Under the pieces are notes generated by a model. The model was given only the letters and a program-made list of their open reading frames with translations, had not been told where the DNA came from and ran no database searches. The position numbers were made by a program, and so were the translations under genes. A stretch of DNA of 49,094 bases from Pseudomonas sp. ISL-84 (lineage in GTDB: Bacteria > Bacillota > Bacilli > Bacillales > Cytobacillaceae), in contig JAGGRA010000001.1 of assembly GCA_018613035.1 (NCBI GenBank), positions 1-49,094 of the forward strand, read 5' to 3'. Below, one piece after another: positions 6,009-14,541 of the stretch (position 1 is its first letter; each line of letters starts with the position of its first letter).

Positions 6009-8642
6009 TTATTTTGCATCAAACCATGTCGGGCCATAAGAGTAATCAACCTTCAATGGAACCTTCAGCTCGACAGCATTTTCCATTACTTCAGGCACGA
6101 TCTTTTTAAGGGTTTCTATTTCTTCTTCCGGTGCTTCAAAGATCAATTCATCGTGGACCTGCAGCAATAAGCGCGCACTAATACCTTCTTCAAGCAGACG
6201 GTCTGCCATGTCAATCATTGCTTTTTTAATAATATCTGCAGCGCTACCCTGAATTGGTGTGTTCATTGCCGTCCGCTCTGCAAAGCTTCGCAGGTTAAAG
6301 TTGCGGCTGGTGATTTCAGGCAAGTACCTTCTTCTGTGGAGGAGGGTTGATACATATCCCTTTTGCTTGGCTTCGTGTATGATATCGTCCATATATTGCT
6401 TTACCCCTGGATAACTTTCCAGGTAGCGGTCAATAAATTTCCCGGCTTCCTTCCGGGTGATGCCGAGGCTTTGTGAAAGGCCATAATCGCTTATTCCATA
6501 TACGATCCCAAAGTTAACGGCCTTTGCGTGGCGGCGCATATTGGACGTAACTTCATCACCACTGACATGGAATACCTCCATCGCTGTCTTTGTGTGAATG
6601 TCCATATCTTCATTAAACGCTTCAATAAGCTTTTCATCGTTTGCAATATGCGCTAGTACTCGCAGCTCAATTTGCGAATAGTCTGCTGCAAAAATGACCC
6701 AGCCCTTTTCTGAAGGAACGAAGGCCTGCCTAATTTTCCTTCCTTCTTCCAGGCGTATCGGGATGTTTTGCAGGTTCGGATCTGTAGAGCTTAATCTGCC
6801 TGTTTGCGTAAGAGCCTGATTAAACCTTGTATGGACCTTGCCTGTTTCCTTATTCACAACCTTCAGCAATCCCTCGATATATGTGGATTGCAGCTTGCCA
6901 AGCTGGCGGTAATGCAGGATATCCCGGATAATTTCATGTTCACTTTCCAGCTTTTCAAGGACATCAGCGGAAGTTGAGTATCCTGTTTTTGTTTTCTTAA
7001 TAACAGGCAGTCCCAATTTTTCAAAAAGAATCACGCCCAGCTGCTTTGGAGAATTAATGTTAAAGGCCTCCCCTGCAAGCTCGTGTATTCGTTTTTCGAT
7101 TTCATCCAATTTCGAAAGCAGATCTTGTCCCATAGTTTTCAGCCGCTCAAGATCAACCTTAATCCCAAATGATTCCATGTCAGCTAAAATCAAGGATAAT
7201 GGCATTTCCAGATCATAAAATAGCTCTGCCTGCTGGTTTTCTTTCAGTTCGCTATCCAGTTTTTCCTTTAACGCCATCAATGCTGCAGCCTTCCTGGCCA
7301 AATGCCCCGCAAGTTCCTTTTCTTCCGGTATTCTTCTCTTGGCTCCCTTTCCATAAAACGCTTCATCAGATTGAACGGCAGGATACCCATGATTTTTAGC
7401 AACTGATGCAATGTCTTCAATTGTTTGGGAAGGATTAATCAAATATGAGGCAATATATAGGTCAAAATCTGCGCCTTTTAGATGGATGCCGTGATGGCGA
7501 AGGGAAACTTCAGACCGTTTTGCGTCATACACCGTTTTCTTTTTTGTGTCATCCTCAGCCCACTTTTGAAATACTTCCGACTCAAGAGCTTTATCTTTAG
7601 CAATAAAAAAATTACCCTTTTCATTGGCAATAGAAAAACCAATGATATCCGCATAATGATAATTATCTTCAAGGACTTCAACATAAAATGCATTTTCTTC
7701 TGAAAAAATCTCTTCGTTAATTTCTTCTGCAATCGTAAATTCGATTTCTTCGAGATTCTCTTCCACTGCTTCTAAATCGCCGCCAAGCTTTTCAAGTAAA
7801 GAGTTAAAGCCGAGCTCTTTAAAAATGCCAATAACTTTCTCCTTTTCATACCCTTCGTACTCTACATCATCAATTTTTACTTCTACTGGTGCCTCTCTTG
7901 TGATCGTTGCAAGCTCTTTGCTCATCAAGGCTTGCTCCTTGAACTCTTCCAGCTTTTCCTTCAGCTTTTTTCCGCTGACCTTGTCGATTGAATCCAATAA
8001 CTCTTCAAGGGTTCCAAATTCCTTCAGCAATTTAAGCGCCGTCTTTTCACCAACTCCCGGCACTCCAGGAATATTATCTGAACTATCCCCCATAAGGCCT
8101 TTCATATCAATAATGCGTTCAGCAGTAATTCCATACTTTTCTTCAATATGAGCTGGTGTATATTCCTCGATATCCGTTATGCCTTTTCTGGTTATGCTGA
8201 CAGTTACAGCATCTGAACTAAGCTGTGTCAAATCCTTGTCTCCGGAAATGACTTTTACTTCATAACCGTCTTTTTCAGCTTGAAGCGACAATGTGCCGAT
8301 AATATCATCTGCTTCATAGTTTTCCAGCTCATACCTGGAAATTCCGTAAGCATCAAGCAGCTCTCGAATATAAGGAAATTGCTCTGAAAGCTCCGGCGGC
8401 GTTTTTTGCCTTCCTCCTTTATATTCACTGAATGTTTTATGGCGGAAGGTTGTTTTGCCAGCGTCAAATGCAACCAGCAAATGAGTAGGCTTTTCATCTT
8501 CCAGAATTCTCTGCAGCATCATTGTAAATCCGTAAACTGCATTCGTATGTATTCCTTTATCATTGTTTAAAAGCGGCAATGCGAAAAATGCACGATAAGC
8601 GATGCTGTTGCCATCTATCAGAACTAGCTTCTTTTTATCCAA
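6009..8642 (-). CDS. polA: DNA polymerase I
   Basis: Repair and Okazaki-fragment polymerase. Residues 1 to about 290 are the 5' nuclease domain (VLIDGNSIAYRAFFALP, GVPGVGEKTALKLL). Residues about 300-465 are the exonuclease-fold domain, but the expected DxE metal motif is replaced by FYVEVLED and the later acidic residues are not in family context, so 3'-5' proofreading is probably inactive, as in other Bacillus PolA. The polymerase domain carries motif A DYSQIELRVLAHIA, motif B RRHAKAVNFGIVYG and motif C QVHDELIFE. The start is TTG with GGAGGAG eight bases upstream. First gene of the polA-mutM-ytaF-coaE group. Confidence 0.98.
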   Translation of the reverse strand: MDKKKLVLIDGNSIAYRAFFALPLLNNDKGIHTNAVYGFTMMLQRILEDEKPTHLLVAFDAGKTTFRHKTFSEYKGGRQKTPPELSEQFPYIRELLDAYGISRYELENYEADDIIGTLSLQAEKDGYEVKVISGDKDLTQLSSDAVTVSITRKGITDIEEYTPAHIEEKYGITAERIIDMKGLMGDSSDNIPGVPGVGEKTALKLLKEFGTLEELLDSIDKVSGKKLKEKLEEFKEQALMSKELATITREAPVEVKIDDVEYEGYEKEKVIGIFKELGFNSLLEKLGGDLEAVEENLEEIEFTIAEEINEEIFSEENAFYVEVLEDNYHYADIIGFSIANEKGNFFIAKDKALESEVFQKWAEDDTKKKTVYDAKRSEVSLRHHGIHLKGADFDLYIASYLINPSQTIEDIASVAKNHGYPAVQSDEAFYGKGAKRRIPEEKELAGHLARKAAALMALKEKLDSELKENQQAELFYDLEMPLSLILADMESFGIKVDLERLKTMGQDLLSKLDEIEKRIHELAGEAFNINSPKQLGVILFEKLGLPVIKKTKTGYSTSADVLEKLESEHEIIRDILHYRQLGKLQSTYIEGLLKVVNKETGKVHTRFNQALTQTGRLSSTDPNLQNIPIRLEEGRKIRQAFVPSEKGWVIFAADYSQIELRVLAHIANDEKLIEAFNEDMDIHTKTAMEVFHVSGDEVTSNMRRHAKAVNFGIVYGISDYGLSQSLGITRKEAGKFIDRYLESYPGVKQYMDDIIHEAKQKGYVSTLLHRRRYLPEITSRNFNLRSFAERTAMNTPIQGSAADIIKKAMIDMADRLLEEGISARLLLQVHDELIFEAPEEEIETLKKIVPEVMENAVELKVPLKVDYSYGPTWFDAK

Positions 8643-8723
8643 ATAAGATCTCCTCCTCTTAAAAAACGAAATGCTATAAGCTAAAATACCCTTGTAAAGC
8701 CTAAGGTATCAGCTTAAAACATA

Positions 8724-8782
8724 ATAAAAACCGTTATTTTCCTTTATTCTATCATGAGCAGATAGAGAAAGAAAAATAACGG
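8724..8782 (-). terminator. Intrinsic terminator of hflC
   Basis: CCGTTATTTT (8731-8740) pairs with AAAATAACGG (8773-8782), with an inner CTATC/GATAG stem, then TTTTTATT on the minus strand. It separates hflC from polA. Confidence 0.85.
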
Positions 8783-8815
8783 CCCTGTATTAAGAAACCC
8801 TAATTTTATCTATTC

Positions 8816-9748
8816 TTATTCTGTATAGCCCATTAGCAAACGGGCATATGGTGAATCAGACGGAAGAACAATAACGGTCTCTCCATTGATCGTCTTTTTA
8901 TAAGACTCAAGGGTACGGAATAACGAGTAGAAGCTAGGATCTTTTGAGAAAGCTTCATTATATACCTTCGCAGCTCCTGCTTCCCCTTCAGCACGGATCT
9001 CTTCGGCATCTGCCTGTGCTTTTGCAAGAATCTCTCTTACATTTCTGTCTGTTTGCGCAATAATGATATTCTTTTTTGCATCACCCTTCGAGAGGTATTC
9101 CTGAGCCGTGGATTGGCGTTCCGAAATCATCCTCGTATAAACAGATTGCTCATTTTCAGCCGGTAAATCTGTCCGCTTAATCCTGACATCCGTCACAGTG
9201 ATTCCATAATTGTCCTTCGCAAGCAATTCGTTCACCTTAGCAGAAATTTGGTCATTTAAGGATCCTCTAGAGGATTTTTCGTCGTTTATAATTTCATCAT
9301 AATTTAACTGGCCCAGTTCAGAGCGGGTAACAGAGTAGATGAATTCTTCCATTCTGGCTTCTGCACCCTCTAATGTTCTCGCATTAGCAATCATTTTCTT
9401 GGGATCTTCAATTCTCCATACAGCATAATTATCGATAATCATTACTTTTTTATCCCTTGTGTTGATTTCAGCTTCAGATACATCATAAGTCATCTGGTAT
9501 TTTGGAAGCGATGTAACACTTTGAATAAACGGTATTTTATAAGATAGGCCAGGTTCACTTTCAATTCTGACAACCTCTCCAAATTGGCGGATGACCTTAT
9601 ACTCGCCTTCCTTCACGATAAAAAGATTGCTAAAAAGAATGGCCAATGCGGCAATGATGATGACCAGGAGAATTCCAATCTTTGTATAATCTCTCCATTT
9701 AAAGTTCCCGCCGCGCTCATTTATATTAACCACATTCTGATCACTCAT
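8816..9748 (-). CDS. hflC: SPFH-domain protein HflC
   Basis: Membrane-anchored SPFH (band 7) protein; with HflK it forms a large cage around the FtsH protease in E. coli. From the ATG at 9748 it has 310 residues: a short cytoplasmic head, one membrane helix at about residues 20-43 (IGILLVIIIAALAILFSNLF), the SPFH domain (EGEYKVIRQFGEVVRIESEPGLSYKIPF) and a coiled-coil rich in Ala/Glu (ILAKAQADAEEIRAEGEAGAA). The open frame runs further up, but GGAGGT lies seven bases before this ATG, which overlaps the end of hflK by eight bases, implying translational coupling. B. subtilis has no hflKC at this site. Confidence 0.93.
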   Translation of the reverse strand: MSDQNVVNINERGGNFKWRDYTKIGILLVIIIAALAILFSNLFIVKEGEYKVIRQFGEVVRIESEPGLSYKIPFIQSVTSLPKYQMTYDVSEAEINTRDKKVMIIDNYAVWRIEDPKKMIANARTLEGAEARMEEFIYSVTRSELGQLNYDEIINDEKSSRGSLNDQISAKVNELLAKDNYGITVTDVRIKRTDLPAENEQSVYTRMISERQSTAQEYLSKGDAKKNIIIAQTDRNVREILAKAQADAEEIRAEGEAGAAKVYNEAFSKDPSFYSLFRTLESYKKTINGETVIVLPSDSPYARLLMGYTE

Positions 9749-10706
9749 TATCCGCACCTCCGTCCTCTTTCGGTTTGGCCTGTTCTTTTTCAAGGGGCCG
9801 AATCGGGAAGTATTTCAACGTATTGCCGTCATCATTCATAATATATATCTCCGCACCAGGAAGTACTTGTTCGAGTGTTTCGAGGACAAGGCGCTCTTTT
9901 GTAATATCCGGATTATTTTTATATTCTCCATATAATTTATTAAAAACTGCTACATCTCCCCGCGCTCTTTCCAGACGGGCTGCCTTTTCACCTTCTGCTT
10001 TGGAAATGAGGGCATCCTTCTCTCCCTCTGCTTCGTTCATTCTCTGGTTCTTATACTTTTCGGCTTCATTAAGTTTAGTGTTGGCTGTTTCCCTGGCGTC
10101 TGTTACATCGGTGAATGCCTTTCTCACATCTTCATTCGGCAGTTCAACATCCTGAAGCTTAACGGCCAGCACGGAAATCCCAATATCATACTTATTGACT
10201 AAGGAAGTCAGCAGTTCCCTTACTTCAGCCTCTATTTCCGCTTTTCCGGAGGTTAAAGCATCATCAATTTTAGAGCTTCCTATAATACTTCTCAACGATG
10301 CTGAAGTAGAATCATAAAGTATTTCTTTCGGGTCTTCAGCATTGTAAAGATATTTCTCAGGATCTGTTATTTTCCATTGAACAACCAGATCTGCAAGAAC
10401 AATATTTTCGTCCCCTGTAATCATTTTCGTTTCTTCTGGAAAATCCTTTATTTCCCCATCCTTTTCTTCATAGCCAAATTGCAGGGAAAAAGTCTCTTTC
10501 GAAAGCTTCTCTACACTTTGGATAGGCCATGGCAATTTAAAATGAAGTCCTGGCTCCGTAATACCTTCTTCGACTTTACCAAACGTTAAAATAACCGCCT
10601 GATCTGATTCATCGACCGTGTACCATGTGGTAAAAGCCACGATACTTAAAATCACAATTGCCAGAACGAGGCCCGCAATGGTATAAATTCTTTTAAGACT
10701 GACCAT
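9741..10706 (-). CDS. hflK: SPFH-domain protein HflK
   Basis: Partner of HflC in the FtsH-associated membrane complex. From ATG 10706 (AAAGGGGAG just upstream) it has 321 residues: an N-terminal membrane helix (YTIAGLVLAIVILSIVAFTTW), the SPFH domain (ESDQAVILTFGKVEEGITEPGLHFKLP) and a long charged coiled-coil (NEAEKYKNQRMNEAEGEKDA). The open frame also begins at ATG 10748, but that codon lies inside the -10 element of a sigma-W promoter, so it cannot be the start from that promoter. It forms a two-gene operon with hflC. Likely role is quality control of membrane proteins under envelope stress (inference from promoter and family). Confidence 0.92.
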   Translation of the reverse strand: MVSLKRIYTIAGLVLAIVILSIVAFTTWYTVDESDQAVILTFGKVEEGITEPGLHFKLPWPIQSVEKLSKETFSLQFGYEEKDGEIKDFPEETKMITGDENIVLADLVVQWKITDPEKYLYNAEDPKEILYDSTSASLRSIIGSSKIDDALTSGKAEIEAEVRELLTSLVNKYDIGISVLAVKLQDVELPNEDVRKAFTDVTDARETANTKLNEAEKYKNQRMNEAEGEKDALISKAEGEKAARLERARGDVAVFNKLYGEYKNNPDITKERLVLETLEQVLPGAEIYIMNDDGNTLKYFPIRPLEKEQAKPKEDGGADNE

Positions 10707-10747
10707 TTTCTCTCCCCTTTCCCTCTTCTTATTTCTATAACTCTTCA

Positions 10748-10773
10748 TACGCTTTAATTACGAAAAGGTTTCA
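10748..10773 (-). promoter_or_regulatory. Sigma-W (ECF) promoter of hflKC
   Basis: TGAAAC (10773-10768), a 16-base spacer and CGTA (10751-10748) match the B. subtilis sigma-W consensus TGAAAC-N16-CGTA exactly. The start site would be near 10740, giving a leader of about 35 nt to the ATG at 10706. Sigma-W controls SPFH genes such as the flotillin operons in B. subtilis, so the regulon membership makes sense. Confidence 0.75.
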
Positions 10774-10858
10774 GAAATATGACAAAAAAGGAGAGGGGAT
10801 GTGTTTATTCGAAGAAATAGACAGGTCATAAACATTCGTTTCTGATAAAGAAATACAA

Positions 10859-10875
10859 TACTCTATTCTAGAGTA
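10859..10875. promoter_or_regulatory. 17-bp perfect palindrome between phoR and hflK
   Basis: TACTCTA-TTC-TAGAGTA on the plus strand is a perfect dyad next to the phoR terminator and about 90 bp upstream of the sigma-W promoter. It could be an operator; no repressor is recognised. The rest of 10774-10858 shows no gene. Confidence 0.4.
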
Positions 10876-10920
10876 AAAAAAACGAGAAAGACGAAAGCGG
10901 GGTCAGCTTTCGCCTTTCTC
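10875..10920 (-). terminator. Intrinsic terminator of phoPR
   Basis: GAGAAAG-A-CGAAAGC (10884-10898) pairs with GCTTTCG-C-CTTTCTC (10906-10920), followed by GTTTTTTTTAC on the minus strand. Confidence 0.92.
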
Positions 10921-11042
10921 TATGGCTCCTTGGATGAAGGGGTTTAACAATTAAAATTTTAGCAACACAATGTAAAGGGAACATAAATCGGTTGTAAAAA
11001 TTATGTAAAGTTAACATTTCTACTTCATCCAATTATTTTCAT

Positions 11043-12809
11043 TTATCTATTAAATTTTTTAGGTAGTTCAATGGTAAAGGATGTTCCCTTACCCACTTCA
11101 CTTTTCACTGTAATGGAGCCCTTATGTGCTTCAACAAGATGTTTTACAATCGCAAGGCCAAGCCCTGTTCCACCGGAATTCCTGCTCCTTGCTTTATCGA
11201 CCCGGTAAAAACGTTCGAAGATGCGCGAGATTTCTTTTGCTTCAATTCCTATGCCTGTATCCGCTATTTCAGTTAGCACAGCAGTTTCTGTCTCTTGTAA
11301 ACAAATATAAATGCTCCCTTGATTTGGAGTATAGGAGATCGCATTAGATATTATGTTAATGAATACCTGCTTTAGCCGATGCACATCTCCCTCAATGTAG
11401 ATTGGCTTCTCTTCCCTCTTATACTCAAAAACAATATCCTTTTCTGCAGCTTTTCCCTTCGTTATGGCTAATACTTCATCAAGTGCAACAGTCAAGTTCA
11501 TCGGCTGAAACTTCAAGCTGAATCCCTGCTGCTCAATTTTGGATAAGTCCAGTAAATCTTGAATGAGGGACTGCAGCCGGTCGCTTTCCTTCAATATAAT
11601 ATTCAGGAAATCATTGAGAGCTTGTTTATCCTCCATAGCCCCATCCAATAGTGTTTCTGAAAATCCTTTGATTGAAGTGATAGGTGTTTTCAGCTCATGG
11701 GAAACATTCGCTACAAAATCCTTCCTGATCTGCTCAAGCCTTTTTAGCTCTGTAATATCATGAAAAACCAGCAATATTCCCTTCCATTCATCATTCGTCC
11801 CGATGATAGGCACACCGTAAACTTCAAAATAGCGCCTTTCTATATTTACTGGTATGACCAGCTGCCTTTTCACTTTTTGCTCGGTCATGAATATCTCTTC
11901 AATCATATCTGTAATGCCTTTATGTTCAATCACTTCATAATAGAGTTTATATAAATATTCAGAGGAGTTTACATTAAAAACCTCTTTGTATGGACGATTA
12001 ATTAAATTTATATAACCCCGGCTGTCAATCAGAATTAAGCCGCTCCCCATATTTTCAATCAGAGCCCCAAGCCGGTCCTGCTGCATTTCTTGTGATTTAA
12101 CCATTTCCTGAAGGTTTCTGGCCAAAACATTAATAGAAGTGCTGAGCATACCCGTTTCGTCTGCTTGATCTTCATAGGTCCTTGCCCGATAATTCCCTTT
12201 TGCAAGTTCAATTGCGACCTTAGTCGCTGACTCAATCGGCTTGGTATAGCGTGCTGTTATCCGAGTCCCCAGCATAATGATGACAAAAAGTGATAGCCCG
12301 AGGCTGATGGTCAAAATCCACCAAATTTGCTGATAGGCCTTCTGCGTTTCTGTCATTTTTGTGCTTAGAAATATGTATCCTGCCTGTTCCCCATTTGCCA
12401 ATAATGGCTGCCAATAATAATGCAAGTTATATCCACCGGCAACTTCCCAGCCTGTTTGATCATTCTCTTCTTTCTTTAAAATCTCAAAAATAATCTCCTG
12501 ATGCCTGCTTTGTGTTGTTGCATTTTTATTGCTGCTATCAAACAAAATCCTTCCCTGTCTATCAGAAACCGTTACACGTACATCAAGAATGTCACTAAAT
12601 TCATTGACTTTATCAATGGTTAGGGATTGAATCCCTCCATTATCGACTATATAGCTGGAAATCATTTCGGTTTCTTTTTTTAACCGTTCATCAAAAGCCT
12701 TCAAATAATAGCTTTTAAAAAGCTGGCCCAAAAGAAGTCCTACTCCAATTAAGACGGCAAATATTAAAGTGAGCAATGCAAAAAGCAGCCGTGTCCGGAA
12801 CCTGGTCAT
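11043..12809 (-). CDS. phoR: Phosphate sensor histidine kinase PhoR
   Basis: Membrane sensor kinase of the phosphate-starvation system, partner of PhoP. The 588 residues have two membrane helices (about 8-29 and 163-183) flanking an extracytoplasmic domain, a HAMP linker (RITARYTKPIESATKVAIEL), a PAS domain (DRLGALIENMGSGLILIDSRG), the dimerisation box with the phospho-acceptor His (FVANVSHELKTPITSIKGF, near residue 370) and the ATPase domain with N, G1 and G2 boxes (NIISNAISYT, IADTGIGI, GTGLGLAIVKHLVEAH). The start overlaps the phoP stop by four bases (ATGA), so the two are translationally coupled. Confidence 0.96.
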   Translation of the reverse strand: MTRFRTRLLFALLTLIFAVLIGVGLLLGQLFKSYYLKAFDERLKKETEMISSYIVDNGGIQSLTIDKVNEFSDILDVRVTVSDRQGRILFDSSNKNATTQSRHQEIIFEILKKEENDQTGWEVAGGYNLHYYWQPLLANGEQAGYIFLSTKMTETQKAYQQIWWILTISLGLSLFVIIMLGTRITARYTKPIESATKVAIELAKGNYRARTYEDQADETGMLSTSINVLARNLQEMVKSQEMQQDRLGALIENMGSGLILIDSRGYINLINRPYKEVFNVNSSEYLYKLYYEVIEHKGITDMIEEIFMTEQKVKRQLVIPVNIERRYFEVYGVPIIGTNDEWKGILLVFHDITELKRLEQIRKDFVANVSHELKTPITSIKGFSETLLDGAMEDKQALNDFLNIILKESDRLQSLIQDLLDLSKIEQQGFSLKFQPMNLTVALDEVLAITKGKAAEKDIVFEYKREEKPIYIEGDVHRLKQVFINIISNAISYTPNQGSIYICLQETETAVLTEIADTGIGIEAKEISRIFERFYRVDKARSRNSGGTGLGLAIVKHLVEAHKGSITVKSEVGKGTSFTIELPKKFNR

Positions 12810-13522
12810 TCTCCTTTTGGCTCCTCCAGCTTGTAGCCTAAACCTCGGATCGTCTTAATATAAACTGGTTTCTTAGTATTTTTTTCGATTTTCTCTCTTA
12901 AATGGCTTATATGTACATCAACAATTCTTGTGTCTCCGGCAAAGTCGTAATTCCAGACTGCGCTTAATAGCTGGTCTCTTGTAAGAACACGCCCTTTATT
13001 TTTAGCAAGATAGAGAAGCAATTCAAACTCTTTCGGAGTTAGTTCAAGAAGCTCTTCTTCAAAATATGCTTCATAGTGATCAGGAAATATTTTTAATCCC
13101 CCAATCTGGAATGAATCAGTATCTTCTGGATTTTCCTCAGGTGGCTCAGGCATGAATTGAGTTCTCCGCAAAATGGCTTTAATTCTCGCAACAACTTCAC
13201 GGGGGCTGAACGGCTTTGTCATATAATCATCTGCACCCAGTTCAAGGCCAAGCACTTTATCAAATTCATCATCTTTGGCTGTTAACATCAAAATGGGTGT
13301 GGAAACCTTTTGCTGTCTAAGCTGCTTACAAACTTCAATGCCATCAAGCTTCGGCAGCATAAGATCCAATACAATAAGATCCGGCTTCTCTAAAACTGCC
13401 AGATCCTTTCCCTCCTGGCCATCCATTGCAGTGATAACCTCATACCCCGCCTGCTGCAAATTATACTGCAGCAAAGTTACGATTGATTGTTCGTCATCTA
13501 CAACAAGAATCTTTTTGTCCAT
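12806..13522 (-). CDS. phoP: Phosphate response regulator PhoP
   Basis: OmpR/PhoB-type response regulator that, when phosphorylated by PhoR, controls phosphate-starvation genes. The 238 residues have a receiver domain (DD at 9-10, phospho-acceptor Asp53 in VLDLMLPKLDG, Lys in MTKPF) and a C-terminal winged helix (about 145-235; LTPKEFELLLYLAKNKGRVL, RIVDVHISHLREKIE). An acidic Pro/Glu-rich linker (PEPPEENPEDTDS) separates them. First gene of the phoPR operon; a TATAAT hexamer at 13659-13654 may belong to one of its promoters, but no convincing -35 box is visible. Confidence 0.97.
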   Translation of the reverse strand: MDKKILVVDDEQSIVTLLQYNLQQAGYEVITAMDGQEGKDLAVLEKPDLIVLDLMLPKLDGIEVCKQLRQQKVSTPILMLTAKDDEFDKVLGLELGADDYMTKPFSPREVVARIKAILRRTQFMPEPPEENPEDTDSFQIGGLKIFPDHYEAYFEEELLELTPKEFELLLYLAKNKGRVLTRDQLLSAVWNYDFAGDTRIVDVHISHLREKIEKNTKKPVYIKTIRGLGYKLEEPKGE

Positions 13523-13599
13523 AAAATCCTCCGATTGAATGTATTACCCCTTTAAAAGCTTTAACTGAATCAGGTTCAAGTCTGAATCTGCCAGCCTTA

Positions 13600-13625
13600 T
13601 TATAAGAAGCAGGAACCCCTCCTGC
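13600..13625 (-). promoter_or_regulatory. Leader hairpin upstream of phoP
   Basis: GCAGGA and TCCTGC flank AGGGG-type loop sequence in the phoP upstream region (about 13608-13624), on the likely phoP leader. No U-tract follows on the minus strand. Role unknown. Confidence 0.35.
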
Positions 13626-13712
13626 CTAGTAAACCCCTATTTGCCATATCTCTATTATAATATACATAAAAGGGGAATAAGCAACTGAAAGCTAAAAGCG
13701 GAATGAAACATA

Positions 13713-13743
13713 AAAAAGATGTGCAGGTTCTGCACATCTTTTT
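13713..13743. terminator. Bidirectional intrinsic terminator between MaoC-like gene and phoP
   Basis: AAAAAGATGTGCA (13713-13725) and TGCACATCTTTTT (13731-13743) form a perfect 13-base-pair stem with T-runs on both strands. It ends the minus-strand unit of the MaoC-like gene and isolates phoP. Confidence 0.9.
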
Positions 13744-13784
13744 GCATTGGCTATGATATACCTGGGTGTTATTTTCCGTGAGGC

Positions 13785-13853
13785 AATCGCTTTCCACGGG
13801 CTCCCGAGCTCCTCGGTGTCCTACGCCTGTGCGGTTACTTTGTTTCCCGCCCG
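13785..13853. repeat. Decayed copy of the GC-rich intergenic element
   Basis: The segments CGCTTTCCACGGGC, GCTCCTCGGTG and ACGCCTGTGCGG follow the same order as in the intact elements at 34386 and 42417 (in the plus-strand orientation of the latter). The small stem GGTGT/ACGCC is kept with a G-U pair. Both outer ends (GTTGATT...) are gone. Short ORFs across it are not genes. Confidence 0.55.
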
Positions 13854-13931
13854 GCACGCAGGAATTAAGAATTAATTTTAGAGGAATACCGGCTTGACTC
13901 TAATCAGCACAGTGCCAAATTAAACTTTCTA

Positions 13932-14408
13932 TCAAAAGTTCTCAAGAGCATTTCCATCCATAGGCTGCAGCTTGTACGGAGGGCACACAAGGAGCAGGCC
14001 ATTTATAACTGTTTCATCTTCTTCATTTGTGCCCTGGACTTTAATTTGAACAGTATGGCTGCTCGTGTTGACTTCTGTTACCTCAAATAAGAATTGAACT
14101 GTCCCATAATGATAGACCGGCTTTATATATTCAATATCCTGTTTTAACACATGGCTTCCCGGACCGGGCAAATATTTTGAAACAGCTGAATTTATGACTC
14201 CATTTAGCATCACGCTTGGAACGATCGGTTTTTTATAAGGCGTCTGCGAAGCATAGTCATGCTGAATATAAAGCGGGTTTGCATCGTTAGTCAGGCCCAA
14301 ATATAATAGTAAATCTTTATCTTCTATCTTTTCTGTAAGCGTCAATTTTTCACCTACAGATATTTCTTCAATTTTTCTTCCCAATTTTCTTTTTTTTCCA
14401 AGCAGCAT
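13932..14408 (-). CDS. MaoC-like hotdog-fold dehydratase
   Basis: 158-residue single hotdog domain of the MaoC/FabZ-like family, whose members hydrate enoyl-CoA or act on related thioesters. The N-terminal RKIEEISVGEKLTLTEKI and the segment YLGLTNDANPLYIQHDYASQ are the family catalytic region with the Asp and His of the (R)-hydratase motif (D...N..H pattern: DANPLYIQHDYA). It sits between mdh and phoP, as in some other bacilli, and has its own unit: terminators on both sides, GGAGGT before the ATG and a perfect CcpA cre site 20 bases upstream. This implies glucose repression and a role in acyl-CoA or carboxylic acid use (inference). Substrate not known. Confidence 0.82.
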   Translation of the reverse strand: MLLGKKRKLGRKIEEISVGEKLTLTEKIEDKDLLLYLGLTNDANPLYIQHDYASQTPYKKPIVPSVMLNGVINSAVSKYLPGPGSHVLKQDIEYIKPVYHYGTVQFLFEVTEVNTSSHTVQIKVQGTNEEDETVINGLLLVCPPYKLQPMDGNALENF

Positions 14409-14427
14409 CTCTCTGCACCTCCGAGTA

Positions 14428-14443
14428 ATGTAAACGTTTACAA
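14428..14443 (-). promoter_or_regulatory. CcpA cre site before the MaoC-like gene
   Basis: TTGTAAACGTTTACAT on the minus strand matches WTGNNARCGNWWWCAW at every position and contains the perfect palindrome TGTAAACGTTTACA. It lies between the likely promoter and the ribosome site, a roadblock/repression position. Confidence 0.8.
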
Positions 14444-14452
14444 GGTTGCCGA

Positions 14453-14495
14453 ATAAAAAATAGACTGTAAAATAATTTCTATTATTCAGTCTATT
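14453..14495 (-). terminator. Hairpin with U-tract in front of the MaoC-like gene (second mdh terminator or attenuator)
   Basis: AATAGACTG (14459-14467) pairs with CAGTCTATT (14487-14495), with inner AATAAT/ATTATT, and TTTTTTATT follows on the minus strand. It lies 33 bp beyond the mdh terminator and just upstream of the cre site. Possible -10 hexamers (TATAAA, TATGAT about 14505-14520) lie between the two terminators, so it could act as an attenuator. Confidence 0.6.
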
Positions 14496-14541
14496 TATCT
14501 TATCATATCATTTTATACCATGCCCAAAAAGAGCCTCTAGT

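Noticed and set aside
6009..8642. Broken exonuclease domain of PolA as a lesion
   Set aside because: Loss of the 3'-5' exonuclease residues is normal for Bacillus DNA polymerase I; the frame is intact.
8816..10706. Horizontal transfer of hflKC
   Set aside because: Base and codon use look like the neighbours, genes have native-type promoter and terminators, and no mobile element is near; presence here is more likely lineage-specific gene content.
13600..13857. 85-codon ORF on the minus strand
   Set aside because: It crosses a perfect terminator and the decayed repeat element and has no ribosome site.
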